Positions 1 to 5,946 of a stretch of 7,153 nucleotides of DNA are shown piece by piece. Each line of letters starts with the position of its first letter. The stretch's first letter is position 1. Location: assembly GCA_934465125.1 (NCBI GenBank), contig CAKSKO010000057.1:1-7153 (forward strand), in the 5' to 3' direction. The translations under genes and the position numbers were made by a program. This DNA comes from an uncultured Eubacteriales bacterium. Its GTDB lineage: Bacteria; Bacillota; Clostridia; Oscillospirales; Acutalibacteraceae. A model generated the notes under the pieces. That model ran no database searches, was not told the origin of the DNA, and worked only from the letters and a program-made list of their open reading frames with translations.

Positions 1-556
1 CTGCGACTTTCTGCCCCTGTGTAATCATATCATCTGGAAGCTTTTCTAGCATGGGGAGCATAGAATAAACCTTATTGAAATCGACGTTTGACATATCGTC
101 TGGAACAGATGCAGCTACTGCGCTTTGCTGCTTTGCGATCTGCTGCATCACACTAATCATTGCAATACTGCTCTTTTCAAAGCAATTATTTAATTGCTCA
201 ATAGAGTCTTTACCCTCTGTTTGCCGTACATAAATATTCTCGCTTGCCAAAAGAGGATATTTTTCCTGGTACATCTTGTTCTCTTCTGATGTTCCTCCAG
301 CTAGTATCTTCTGATAACTCTTATCCACAAGTGCTTTCTGCTCATCAGTCATAAAGTCTCTCATCAACGAAAACCCTTTTTCACTGATTGCTTCCGGTGC
401 AGCATTTTGCACCCCTTTTTGCTGGATTCCAACATTGACAATTCCAGACATCAAGTTTGGCAGGTTCAAATCACACATCGCCTGCCCAAACAGCATGATA
501 AAACAGACTAGCAACGTCAATATAAAAGGCTTTAAATACTTCGCCAATTTTCTCAT
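1..556 (-). CDS. ABC exporter with fused permease and ATPase (N-terminal 185 residues only; runs off left edge)
   Basis: Seen: an open frame reads leftward from ATG at 556-554 to the window edge with no stop, giving 185 residues. It is preceded by AGGGAGGG about 9 bases upstream. Residues 1-10 are basic, about 11-29 form one transmembrane helix, and residues 29-47 (DLNLPNLMSGIVNVGIQQK) match the first helix and following loop typical of clostridial ABC half-transporters of the multidrug/lipid exporter type. Family knowledge: such proteins carry six helices followed by a Walker A/B ATPase and export lipophilic compounds or peptides as dimers. The ATPase lies outside the window. Odd: about 135 mostly polar residues follow helix 1 with no second helix, so an extracytoplasmic insertion sits in the first outer loop. 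Partner genes (often a second half-transporter or a MarR-type regulator) are not visible. The substrate cannot be inferred. Confidence 0.8.
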   Translation of the reverse strand, partial: MRKLAKYLKPFILTLLVCFIMLFGQAMCDLNLPNLMSGIVNVGIQQKGVQNAAPEAISEKGFSLMRDFMTDEQKALVDKSYQKILAGGTSEENKMYQEKYPLLASENIYVRQTEGKDSIEQLNNCFEKSSIAMISVMQQIAKQQSAVAASVPDDMSNVDFNKVYSMLPMLEKLPDDMITQGQKVA

Positions 557-637
557 TGAGTGATGCCCTCCCTTTCTAAATCTGTGTAAAATTCATGACA
601 GCTTACTGTTTACTTCTCAGCTTATCTTCTTTGTACT

Positions 638-643
638 ATTATA
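638..643 (-). promoter_or_regulatory. Possible -10 element for the ABC exporter gene
   Basis: A perfect TATAAT reads leftward at 643-638, about 80 bases upstream of the exporter start. The hexamer 17 bases further upstream (661-666, ATTTAA) is a poor -35, and there is no TG extension, so activation by a regulator or read-through from prmA would be needed. The 156-base gap (557-712) otherwise shows only short repeats (TCAGAGC at 666-672 and 694-700; CCTAAG at 680-685 and 700-705). I see no terminator for prmA in it. Confidence 0.3.
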
Positions 644-712
644 AAATGTAACAAATAATTTTAAATCAGAGCGATCAGTCCTAAGCCAGTAACTCAGAGC
701 CTAAGAAAGTTC

Positions 713-1633
713 TTATTCTTTCGTTTTTACTAAAAGAGCTGTCCAACCGTTTTCTTCCTGTTCTCTTTCAATGACAAAGTCAGAGCTTAATGATTGTTTG
801 ACATCCTCTGCCCGTGAATTAATAATTCCACTCATGATATAAACGCTGTCTTTTTTCAGATATCTCTTAATTTTTGTATTCAAATCAATGATCACATCAG
901 CGACAATATTGGCCACGACGACATCATATGTTCCCTCTATTTTTTCTGTAAGATTCCCTAACACCGCTTCAAAACGATCATCCACTCCATTTCGCGCTGC
1001 ATTTTCTTTGGCGGTCTTCACCGCTAATGCGTCGATGTCAACCCCTACGGCCTTCTTTGCCCCCAGAAGAAGCGACGCAACCGAAAGGATTCCGCTCCCG
1101 CAGCCAACATCAAGCACCTTTTTTGATGTCAAATCAATTCCATCAAGCAGCTTTAAACAAAGACGTGTTGTTTCATGTGCTCCTGTTCCAAATGCAAGCC
1201 CCGGCTCTAGATGAAGTACCACCCGTTGATCCGCTTCGTATTCTTCTTCCCAAATAGGACGAATCAGTAACTTCTCCCCGATCGGGATCGGTTTGAAATA
1301 TTTTTTCCAGTTATGAATCCAATCATCTTCCCTACAGTGTTCCATTATGATCTCGTATGGAATCTGTTCCATTTCATATCGTCCCTTTAGAAAAGAAACC
1401 GCCTCTTCTGGGTTCTGATCTGGGCTGATATAAATGTGAATTTTGGTTCTTGTCCGGTCTGCCTTAAGCAGAGACTCTTCAATCAAGTCAATTCTTGCAA
1501 TCTGCTTGACTTCTTCCTCTAAGTTGCGATAATCCTCAATATAAATGCCATACGGCACAACCATATGTGCAATACTTTCTGCTTTTTCTGTGTAGTCTGA
1601 TGGTACTGCTATTATCATTTCTGTCCAGTCCAA
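713..1633 (-). CDS. prmA: Ribosomal protein L11 methyltransferase
   Basis: SAM-dependent enzyme that methylates ribosomal protein L11 in the cytoplasm. Seen: 306 residues when started at TTG 1633-1631, the usual PrmA length. An N-terminal L11-recognition domain (about residues 1-100, opening DWTE) is followed by the linker DDWIHNWKKYFKP (103-115). The Rossmann methyltransferase domain carries EPGLAFGTGAHETT (143-156), the SAM-binding motif VLDVGCGSG (173-181), GVDID (197-201), the catalytic-loop motif ANIVAD (241-246) and a terminal GWTAL. Start choice: AAAAGGGGG lies 7 bases before the TTG, and DWTE is the usual PrmA N-terminus. The longer reading from ATG 1663 has no such site and would begin almost at the predicted transcript start. 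Context: prmA often neighbours dnaJ and rsmE, and neither is visible here. Housekeeping gene, intact. Confidence 0.96.
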   Translation of the reverse strand: MDWTEMIIAVPSDYTEKAESIAHMVVPYGIYIEDYRNLEEEVKQIARIDLIEESLLKADRTRTKIHIYISPDQNPEEAVSFLKGRYEMEQIPYEIIMEHCREDDWIHNWKKYFKPIPIGEKLLIRPIWEEEYEADQRVVLHLEPGLAFGTGAHETTRLCLKLLDGIDLTSKKVLDVGCGSGILSVASLLLGAKKAVGVDIDALAVKTAKENAARNGVDDRFEAVLGNLTEKIEGTYDVVVANIVADVIIDLNTKIKRYLKKDSVYIMSGIINSRAEDVKQSLSSDFVIEREQEENGWTALLVKTKE

Positions 1634-1640
1634 ACACAGA

Positions 1641-1649
1641 CCCCCTTTT
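1641..1649 (-). promoter_or_regulatory. Ribosome binding site that fixes the TTG start of prmA
   Basis: On the minus strand AAAAGGGGG ends 7 bases before TTG 1633-1631. It lies inside the longer reading frame from ATG 1663, so the longer start would waste a good Shine-Dalgarno sequence. This places the first residue at the DWTE motif shared by PrmA proteins. Confidence 0.75.
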
Positions 1650-1667
1650 CTAAATTTTTGCAAACAT

Positions 1668-1695
1668 AATATAGTAATTATAATCCATTATTCAA
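1668..1695 (-). promoter_or_regulatory. Sigma-A-type promoter for prmA
   Basis: Reading leftward: TTGAAT (-35, 1695-1690), a 16-base spacer, then TATATT (-10, 1673-1668). Predicted initiation near 1661 leaves a leader of about 28 bases to the TTG start. A second overlapping TATAAT (1682-1677) has only a weak -35 (CTGTTA). The promoter lies downstream of the spoIIID terminator, so prmA appears to be transcribed on its own. Confidence 0.55.
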
Positions 1696-1803
1696 TAAAA
1701 TAACAGTCCTTTTAAAGATTTTATGGTGTCTTCGGTCAAAAAGCAATCGCAAAATGTTAAATTACTGGGTAATAAATGGAAACCATGAAAAGAACGGTAA
1801 AAT

Positions 1804-1848
1804 AAAAAGAGCACAAGTCCCCTTAATAAGGTTCATATGTGCTCTTTT
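1804..1848 (-). terminator. Intrinsic terminator of spoIIID
   Basis: Perfect 11-base inverted repeat: AAAAGAGCACA (1805-1815) pairs with TGTGCTCTTTT (1838-1848). The 22-base loop contains a second small dyad, CCTTAATAAGG (1821-1831). On the minus strand the stem is followed by TTTTTATTTT, a good U-tract. On the plus strand it is followed only by TTTTATCC. It begins about 30 bases past the spoIIID stop. Direction is therefore mainly leftward, with possible weak bidirectional action. Confidence 0.85.
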
Positions 1849-1877
1849 ATCCACTTTAAATTTATTTTCGTTTTTTA

Positions 1878-2135
1878 TTATGTCTCTTCTTTATGACGAT
1901 ACTTATTACGGGTTGCCATTCCTCCGCGTATATGACGCTGCGCCTTATTTATTTCAAGCACCGATTTCACCTCTTTATACAATTGAGGATCTACATACTT
2001 CAACCGTTCAGATACATCTTTATGTACAGTACTTTTACTTACTCCAAATTTTTTCGCTGCTTTTCTCACAGTAGCCTTGCTTTCTATAATATACTCTCCA
2101 AGCATTGCGGCGCGTTCCTCTACAATCCCCTTCAC
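1878..2135 (-). CDS. spoIIID: Stage III sporulation transcriptional regulator SpoIIID
   Basis: DNA-binding protein that activates or represses many sigma-E-dependent genes in the mother cell during endospore formation. Seen: 85 residues, close to the 93 of Bacillus subtilis SpoIIID. A helix-turn-helix spans about residues 22-42, with the family signature FGVSKSTVHKDVSERL (30-45), followed by a basic C-terminal segment RHIRGG (67-72) and KYRHK (78-82), which in the family helps contact DNA. Start choice: GTG 2135-2133, with AGGAGG (2149-2144) 8 bases upstream. The ATG two bases earlier is followed at once by TGA, so it cannot be the start. The gene stands alone, with its own terminator and a sigma-E-type promoter candidate. 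No other sporulation gene is visible, which is unusual enough to note. Confidence 0.96.
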   Translation of the reverse strand: MKGIVEERAAMLGEYIIESKATVRKAAKKFGVSKSTVHKDVSERLKYVDPQLYKEVKSVLEINKAQRHIRGGMATRNKYRHKEET

Positions 2136-2166
2136 ATATTCGCCCTCCTAGTTACATAATCGTTCA

Positions 2167-2195
2167 TTTATATGAAAACCAGGAAGTAATTATGA
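2167..2195 (-). promoter_or_regulatory. Sigma-E-type promoter candidate for spoIIID
   Basis: Reading leftward: TCATAAT (2195-2189), a 14-base spacer, then CATATAAA (2174-2167). The Bacillus sigma-E consensus is roughly KMATATT, 13-15 bases, CATACAHT, so the match is 6 of 7 and 6 of 8 with correct spacing. Predicted initiation near 2160 leaves a leader of about 25 bases before the GTG start. In B. subtilis spoIIID is transcribed by sigma-E, which supports the call. Function is inferred. Confidence 0.55.
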
Positions 2196-2227
2196 ATCGC
2201 GTTCATTATACGTCTTAAAAAAATCTG

Positions 2228-2248
2228 GTTTGTTCTACAAAAACAGAT
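2228..2248. promoter_or_regulatory. Two adjacent SpoIIID-box matches in opposite orientation
   Basis: TAGAACAAAC on the minus strand (2237-2228) and AAAAACAGAT on the plus strand (2239-2248) each match all positions of WWRRACARNY, the published SpoIIID binding consensus. They lie about 33-53 bases upstream of the proposed sigma-E -35 element and about 70-90 bases upstream of the rightward promoter. They could serve autoregulation of spoIIID, or link the glycan operon to sporulation. The consensus is loose and the DNA is AT-rich, so chance is a real alternative. Confidence 0.35.
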
Positions 2249-2320
2249 AAAAATATAAATTTATCTTTGTACTAGAACCATAGAATTATTTTCTGAGATT
2301 TGTTTTGTATGCGCCTTATC

Positions 2321-2349
2321 TTGCAATGCAAATTATAAAGTGATATAAT
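2321..2349 (+). promoter_or_regulatory. Promoter of the glycan operon (extended -10)
   Basis: TTGCAA (-35, 2321-2326), a 17-base spacer, and a perfect TATAAT (2344-2349) preceded by TGA, i.e. a TGnTATAAT extended -10. Predicted initiation near 2356 gives a leader of about 75 bases. The -35 lies inside a perfect odd palindrome, TTGCA-A-TGCAA (2321-2331), which could be an operator. A second TATAAT (2361-2366) has no acceptable -35. Confidence 0.65.
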
Positions 2350-2419
2350 TTTAGCGTTTTTATAATCTTTAGAAAGCCTTATGATTGAATTATCTTCAGT
2401 AAAACACTTTAAAAATATT

Positions 2420-2424
2420 GGAGG
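2420..2424 (+). promoter_or_regulatory. Ribosome binding site that fixes the TTG start of the flippase
   Basis: GGAGG (2420-2424) is followed by 8 bases and then TTG (2433-2435). A longer reading from TTG 2418 would place this site inside the coding sequence, so the shorter start is preferred. Confidence 0.75.
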
Positions 2425-2432
2425 AATCCATT

Positions 2433-3956
2433 TTGGATACGAATCAAAGAAAAATTGGGGTTATTCTCTCTTATATCACCCTTATTATCAATGCTTTGGT
2501 AGCATTTATTTATGTTCCTATCCTTTTGCGTTCAATGGGAAACAGCGAATATGGTCTCTATCAATTGATGGGATCTTTGATCGCTTATTTTGTTATTTTA
2601 GACTTTGGCTTACCTTCTACGATTATTCGTTATTACTCCAAATATAAAGCAACAAACAATCAAGAAAGCATGGAAAACGTTTTGGCTCTTTGCTCTAGAA
2701 TCTACGTTGTAATTACAGCTGCTGTTTTAGTTATAGGTATTATTTTATATTTCTTTTTGGATTCCTTTTTCCCAAACATGACTCCTTTAGAGATGATCAG
2801 CGCAAAACAGATCTATATTGTCTTATTGATTAATATTGCAGTAACGCTGCCAACACAAATTTTCAACGCAATTATCACCTCGCACGAGCGGTTTATTTTC
2901 TTAAAAACACTTTCTATCGTACAAGCTGTTTTGCAGCCGATCGTGATTATTTCATTGATGATGGTCAGTCCAACGGCGTTGACTGTTGTAATTGTTCAGA
3001 CAATCTTTAATATTATTGTTGTTGCGATACGAATCTACTATTGTTTTGGAAAACTTCATGTGAAAATCAAAATGCATTATTTCGATAAAGGCTTATTTGG
3101 AAGTATTATGCGTTACTCCTTCTTTATCTTTTTAAATGTAATTATTGATCAATTATTCTGGAGATCGAACCAGTTGATCCTGGGTGCTGTTGCGACGACA
3201 GCTGCTGTCGCAGTTTACTCTGTTGCGTTCCAGATCGCATATAACTATATGACGCTTTCAAATGTCGTCAGCGGCGTTTTTCTCCCAAGGGTTACCTCAA
3301 TGGTTGCAAACGATGCATCAAACCAAGAATTATCAGACTTATTTACAAAAGTCGGGAGATTACAGTTCTTGGTTCTTTCCTGTGTTGTAACTGGCTTTAT
3401 TCTATTTGGAAAGCAATTTATAGCCATATGGGCTGGCACCGGCTTTGATGACACTTATCTCATTACGCTTTTTTTGATTGTTCCATTTACCGTTGAGCTA
3501 ATCCAAAACATTGGATTGATTATTTTACAAGCACAAAACAAATTTGCGTTTCGTGTCTGTGTTTTTCTTGTAATTGCAATTGCAAATGTCTTGATTGCAA
3601 TCCCTGCTGCACAAAAATTCGGAGGAATTGGGTGTGCTGCTACAACAGGAATCACCTTCTTTATTGGAAACGCACTGATTATGAATCTCTTTTATGCTAA
3701 AAAAATTGGGCTTCATATCAAAGAATTCTGGATTCAGATCACAAAGATCACGATTCCTGCTGTAATCTGCTGCATACTCGGCTCGTTTTTACAATTCCTT
3801 ATAGTGCCAAACGATGTGTTGGATCTTATTGTTAAAATTTTGATTTATCTACTTTTCTTCTTCACTGTAATGTGGTTCTTCACGATGAATGCTTATGAAA
3901 AAGATCTTATCAAAGGGCCTATTGGTAAAATAAAAAAATGCTTTTCAAAATCGTAG
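2433..3956 (+). CDS. Polysaccharide (oligosaccharide) flippase, MOP superfamily, Wzx/TacF-like
   Basis: Integral membrane protein proposed to move a lipid-linked glycan or teichoic acid unit across the cytoplasmic membrane. Seen: 507 residues, very hydrophobic, about 14 predicted helices (roughly 10-32, 44-64, 84-109, 125-147, 160-178, 182-204, 225-245, 248-270, 310-332, 343-366, 372-392, 398-420, 437-457 and 464-485), as expected for this family. The segment MGNSEYGLYQLMGSL (35-49) is the conserved loop after helix 1 (usually LG.EYGLY) and is followed by DFGL (57-60). A basic tail (KGPIGKIKKCFSKS) should be cytoplasmic. Start: TTG 2433, chosen by its ribosome binding site. First gene of the operon, followed by a 71-base gap. 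Context with licD and tarIJ recalls the pneumococcal choline teichoic acid flippase TacF, but flippase sequences diverge fast and the substrate cannot be read from this one. Confidence 0.9.
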   Translation: MDTNQRKIGVILSYITLIINALVAFIYVPILLRSMGNSEYGLYQLMGSLIAYFVILDFGLPSTIIRYYSKYKATNNQESMENVLALCSRIYVVITAAVLVIGIILYFFLDSFFPNMTPLEMISAKQIYIVLLINIAVTLPTQIFNAIITSHERFIFLKTLSIVQAVLQPIVIISLMMVSPTALTVVIVQTIFNIIVVAIRIYYCFGKLHVKIKMHYFDKGLFGSIMRYSFFIFLNVIIDQLFWRSNQLILGAVATTAAVAVYSVAFQIAYNYMTLSNVVSGVFLPRVTSMVANDASNQELSDLFTKVGRLQFLVLSCVVTGFILFGKQFIAIWAGTGFDDTYLITLFLIVPFTVELIQNIGLIILQAQNKFAFRVCVFLVIAIANVLIAIPAAQKFGGIGCAATTGITFFIGNALIMNLFYAKKIGLHIKEFWIQITKITIPAVICCILGSFLQFLIVPNDVLDLIVKILIYLLFFFTVMWFFTMNAYEKDLIKGPIGKIKKCFSKS

Positions 3957-3969
3957 CACAATTTGTCTA

Positions 3970-4009
3970 TTTAAAATTTGTATTTTAACGATACAATTTA
4001 AAATTTTTT
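3970..4009 (+). terminator. Weak AT-rich hairpin with T-run between flippase and glycosyltransferase genes
   Basis: TTGTAT (3978-3983) pairs with ATACAA (3991-3996) around a 7-base loop. AT pairs extend the stem outward with one bulge and one mismatch, and six T residues follow (4004-4009). It could be a partial terminator or an RNA-processing site that lowers expression of downstream genes. It is too AT-rich to be a strong terminator, and no promoter with good -35 and -10 elements is visible after it, so the operon probably continues through. Confidence 0.3.
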
Positions 4010-4027
4010 GAGAAAGGTAATGATTTC

Positions 4028-5035
4028 ATGGCTAATAATGAAAGTAATCAAGATATCATTGTATCAATCATTATACCAATTTTAAATGAAGAAAACTATA
4101 TTGCGAAATGCATCGAATCCATAGTAAGCCAGGATTATCCCAAGGAGAACATGGAGGCTATTTTGATCGATGGAGATTCCAGTGATAAAACAGTTGAGAT
4201 TATAAACTCTTATATTGAAAAATATCCTTTTATCAAAATTCTTAAGAATCCGAATAAAACAGTACAATTCGCACTCAACATTGGAATCAAAGGCGCTGTA
4301 GGGAAATACATCGTTAGAATGGACGCTCATGCAGAATACGCCACCGATTATGTGTCTAAGTGCATCGAGTATCTTGAGAAAACGGGAGCGAACAACGTCG
4401 GTGGACCTATGATTGCAAAAGGAAAAAATGACATTCAGAAAGTCGTTGCGGCAGCTTATCATTCTCCCTTCGCTTTAGGTGGAGGAAAATTTCATATCGA
4501 AGGATTCGAAGGATATGCCGATACGGTATTTCTGGGATCTTTTGAGCGAGAGTATCTGCTTGATATTGGGCTTTACGATGAAAGATTACCTCGAAGTGAA
4601 GATGATGATTTAAACTTTAGAATCGCTGAAAACGGAGGAAAAATTTATATCACACCTGAAATAAAAAGCGTTTATTATCCAAGAGACAGTTATAAAAAGT
4701 TATTCAAACAATATTATGAATACGGTGTTTGGAAAGTCGCTGTCATCAAAAAACATAAAAAACCGGCGCGTATCTCCCATTTAATACCAATGCTTTTCGT
4801 TTTGTACTTACTGGTATTTGGATCTTTATCAATCTTTTTAAAACCGGTACTTTATGCATTTCTTGCTATCCTAGCTGTTTATATTCTTCTAGACGCTTAC
4901 TTCTCCTTTAAAAGTAAGTACATTCGATCGTTTCAAAATCGTCTGCGACTGATGTATGTTCATTTTATTTTACACTTATCGTATGGACTCGGGTTTTGGC
5001 AAGGGATTTTTAAGTTTTGGGAAAGTAAGTGGTAA
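4028..5035 (+). CDS. Family 2 glycosyltransferase, ExoA-like, membrane-anchored
   Basis: Inverting GT-A transferase that adds a sugar from a nucleotide-sugar donor to a lipid-linked glycan at the cytoplasmic membrane face. Seen: 335 residues. VSIIIPILNEENYI (12-25) is the GT2 N-terminal strand. IDGDSSD (47-53) binds nucleotide. RMDAHAEY (97-104) holds the metal-binding acid in the form seen in ExoA-type enzymes (DAHA). EDDDLNFRI (191-199) is the ED acid/base region. Helices at about 252-271, 273-292 and 308-326 anchor the C-terminus. ATG 4028 has AGAAAGG 10 bases upstream. Family: rhizobial ExoA adds a glucose in succinoglycan assembly, but donor and acceptor here are unknown. It ends 26 bases before licD. 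It is AT-rich like the flippase gene and unlike the genes after it. Confidence 0.92.
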   Translation: MANNESNQDIIVSIIIPILNEENYIAKCIESIVSQDYPKENMEAILIDGDSSDKTVEIINSYIEKYPFIKILKNPNKTVQFALNIGIKGAVGKYIVRMDAHAEYATDYVSKCIEYLEKTGANNVGGPMIAKGKNDIQKVVAAAYHSPFALGGGKFHIEGFEGYADTVFLGSFEREYLLDIGLYDERLPRSEDDDLNFRIAENGGKIYITPEIKSVYYPRDSYKKLFKQYYEYGVWKVAVIKKHKKPARISHLIPMLFVLYLLVFGSLSIFLKPVLYAFLAILAVYILLDAYFSFKSKYIRSFQNRLRLMYVHFILHLSYGLGFWQGIFKFWESKW

Positions 5036-5061
5036 TAAACAACTATAATAGGAGGGAAAAA

Positions 5062-5946
5062 ATGGGGCGGAAACAAAAATCTTTTTCTCCAGAAGAACTC
5101 AGGGCACTTCAACTAAAAAGCTTAGATTTGGCGCTTTATTTTAAAAAATTTTGTGACGAAAACAATCTGTTGTTTTATTTCTGCGGAGGCGGATGCATCG
5201 GCGCGATCCGTCACGGCGGCTTTATTCCGTGGGATGATGATCTTGACTTTTTTATGCCAAGGGAAGACTACGAAAAGCTGCACAAAATCTGGAATAAAAA
5301 AGCCGATACTAAAAATTATTCCTGTTTGCATCCTTCGAAGGATCTGAATACTGGGAATATTTTTACAACAATAGTGGATAATAATACAACTTTTATTAAG
5401 CCGTATCAGATAAAACTCGATATCCCTCTCGGTGTCGCGCTCGATATTTTTCCACTCGACGGCTATCCGTCTTCTAAATTTGCTCGCAAGAAACAGATAT
5501 TCTGGGCGCTTATTTATTCACTGTATCTTGCGCAGATTGTTCCGCAAAATCACGGAAAAGCCGTTTCACTTCTTGGGAAAATGATGCTCTGGATCGTTCC
5601 TTCTAAGAAACTTCGTTATAAGATCTGGAAATTCGCTGAAAAGCAGATGAGCAAATACAAAATAGAAGATTGCGATTCGATTACAGAACTTTGCGCCGGA
5701 CCCGGGTATATGAAAAACAGGTATCCGAAAGAAGCATTTACTTCTGCAGTTTTTCATAATTTCGAAGGGTATGAGATGCCTCTTCCCAAAGGTTACGACG
5801 CTTATCTGCGGATTGCATTCGGAGATTATATGAAGCTTCCGCCGAAAGAAAAACAAGTGGCGCATCATGACGTTGCCTTTTGGGATTTAAACAATAGTTA
5901 CAAGAAGTACAAGGGAATCGAGTATTGTATGGAGGAAAAAAAATGA
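5062..5946 (+). CDS. licD: LicD-family phosphotransferase; proposed to use CDP-ribitol
   Basis: LicD proteins transfer phosphocholine or similar phospho-groups from a CDP-activated donor to a glycan. Seen: 294 residues. The LicD core has GAIRHGGFIPWDDDLD (47-62), including the DDDLD metal/nucleotide motif of the nucleotidyltransferase fold, then GVALDIFPLDG (124-134) and the C-terminal block GYEMPLPKGYDAYLR...FGDYMKLPP (236-261). Hydrophobic stretches at about 146-161 and 169-180 may touch the membrane. Start: ATG 5062, 6 bases after AGGAGG; the earlier GTG 5029 lies inside the previous gene and has no such site. The stop overlaps the tarI start (ATGA, 5943-5946). Known: human FKTN and FKRP, in the same superfamily, transfer ribitol phosphate from CDP-ribitol. 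The coupling to tarI suggests that donor here (inference). Phosphocholine transfer remains possible. Confidence 0.93.
   Translation: MGRKQKSFSPEELRALQLKSLDLALYFKKFCDENNLLFYFCGGGCIGAIRHGGFIPWDDDLDFFMPREDYEKLHKIWNKKADTKNYSCLHPSKDLNTGNIFTTIVDNNTTFIKPYQIKLDIPLGVALDIFPLDGYPSSKFARKKQIFWALIYSLYLAQIVPQNHGKAVSLLGKMMLWIVPSKKLRYKIWKFAEKQMSKYKIEDCDSITELCAGPGYMKNRYPKEAFTSAVFHNFEGYEMPLPKGYDAYLRIAFGDYMKLPPKEKQVAHHDVAFWDLNNSYKKYKGIEYCMEEKK

Larger units (their letters stand above)
2136..2432. other. Divergent control region between spoIIID and the glycan operon
   Basis: A 297-base AT-rich stretch without a gene. From left to right it holds: the spoIIID ribosome binding site (2144-2149), four TTCAT/ATGAA half-sites (2163-2206), a sigma-E-type promoter for spoIIID (2167-2195), two SpoIIID consensus matches (2228-2248), a 7-base dyad (AGATAAA 2245-2251 with TTTATCT 2260-2266), a sigma-A-type promoter for the rightward operon (2321-2349), and a leader of about 75 bases ending in the flippase ribosome binding site. 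Small open frames across it look like chance products of AT-rich sequence and lack ribosome binding sites. Confidence 0.7.

Noticed and set aside
598..609. ACAG-CTTA-CTGT small dyad in the ABC exporter leader
   Set aside because: Only four-base arms; expected by chance.
702..715. TAAGAA-AG-TTCTTA dyad as prmA terminator
   Set aside because: The loop is only two bases, it overlaps the stop codon and no T-run follows on the minus strand.
888..1257. Plus-strand open frames antisense to prmA
   Set aside because: Shadow frames of a well-supported prmA; no ribosome binding site or recognisable domain.
1754..2159. Plus-strand open frames across the spoIIID terminator and the antisense of spoIIID
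   Set aside because: They overlap a clearly real minus-strand spoIIID and its terminator hairpin, lack ribosome binding sites and encode low-complexity hydrophobic sequence.
2306..2311. CATACA on the minus strand as a distal sigma-E -10 for spoIIID
   Set aside because: No matching -35 at 13-15 bases, and it would give a leader of about 170 bases; the site at 2167-2195 is better.
5044..5049. TATAAT just before licD as an internal promoter
   Set aside because: No -35 at the proper distance, and the predicted start would fall inside the ribosome binding site.
5029..5061. Longer GTG start for licD
   Set aside because: It lies within the glycosyltransferase gene with no ribosome binding site, while ATG 5062 has AGGAGG at ideal spacing.
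5925..5942. Longer TTG start for tarI
   Set aside because: It would place the GGAGG ribosome binding site inside the coding region; ATG 5943 gives the family-typical MIFGAILAGG start.
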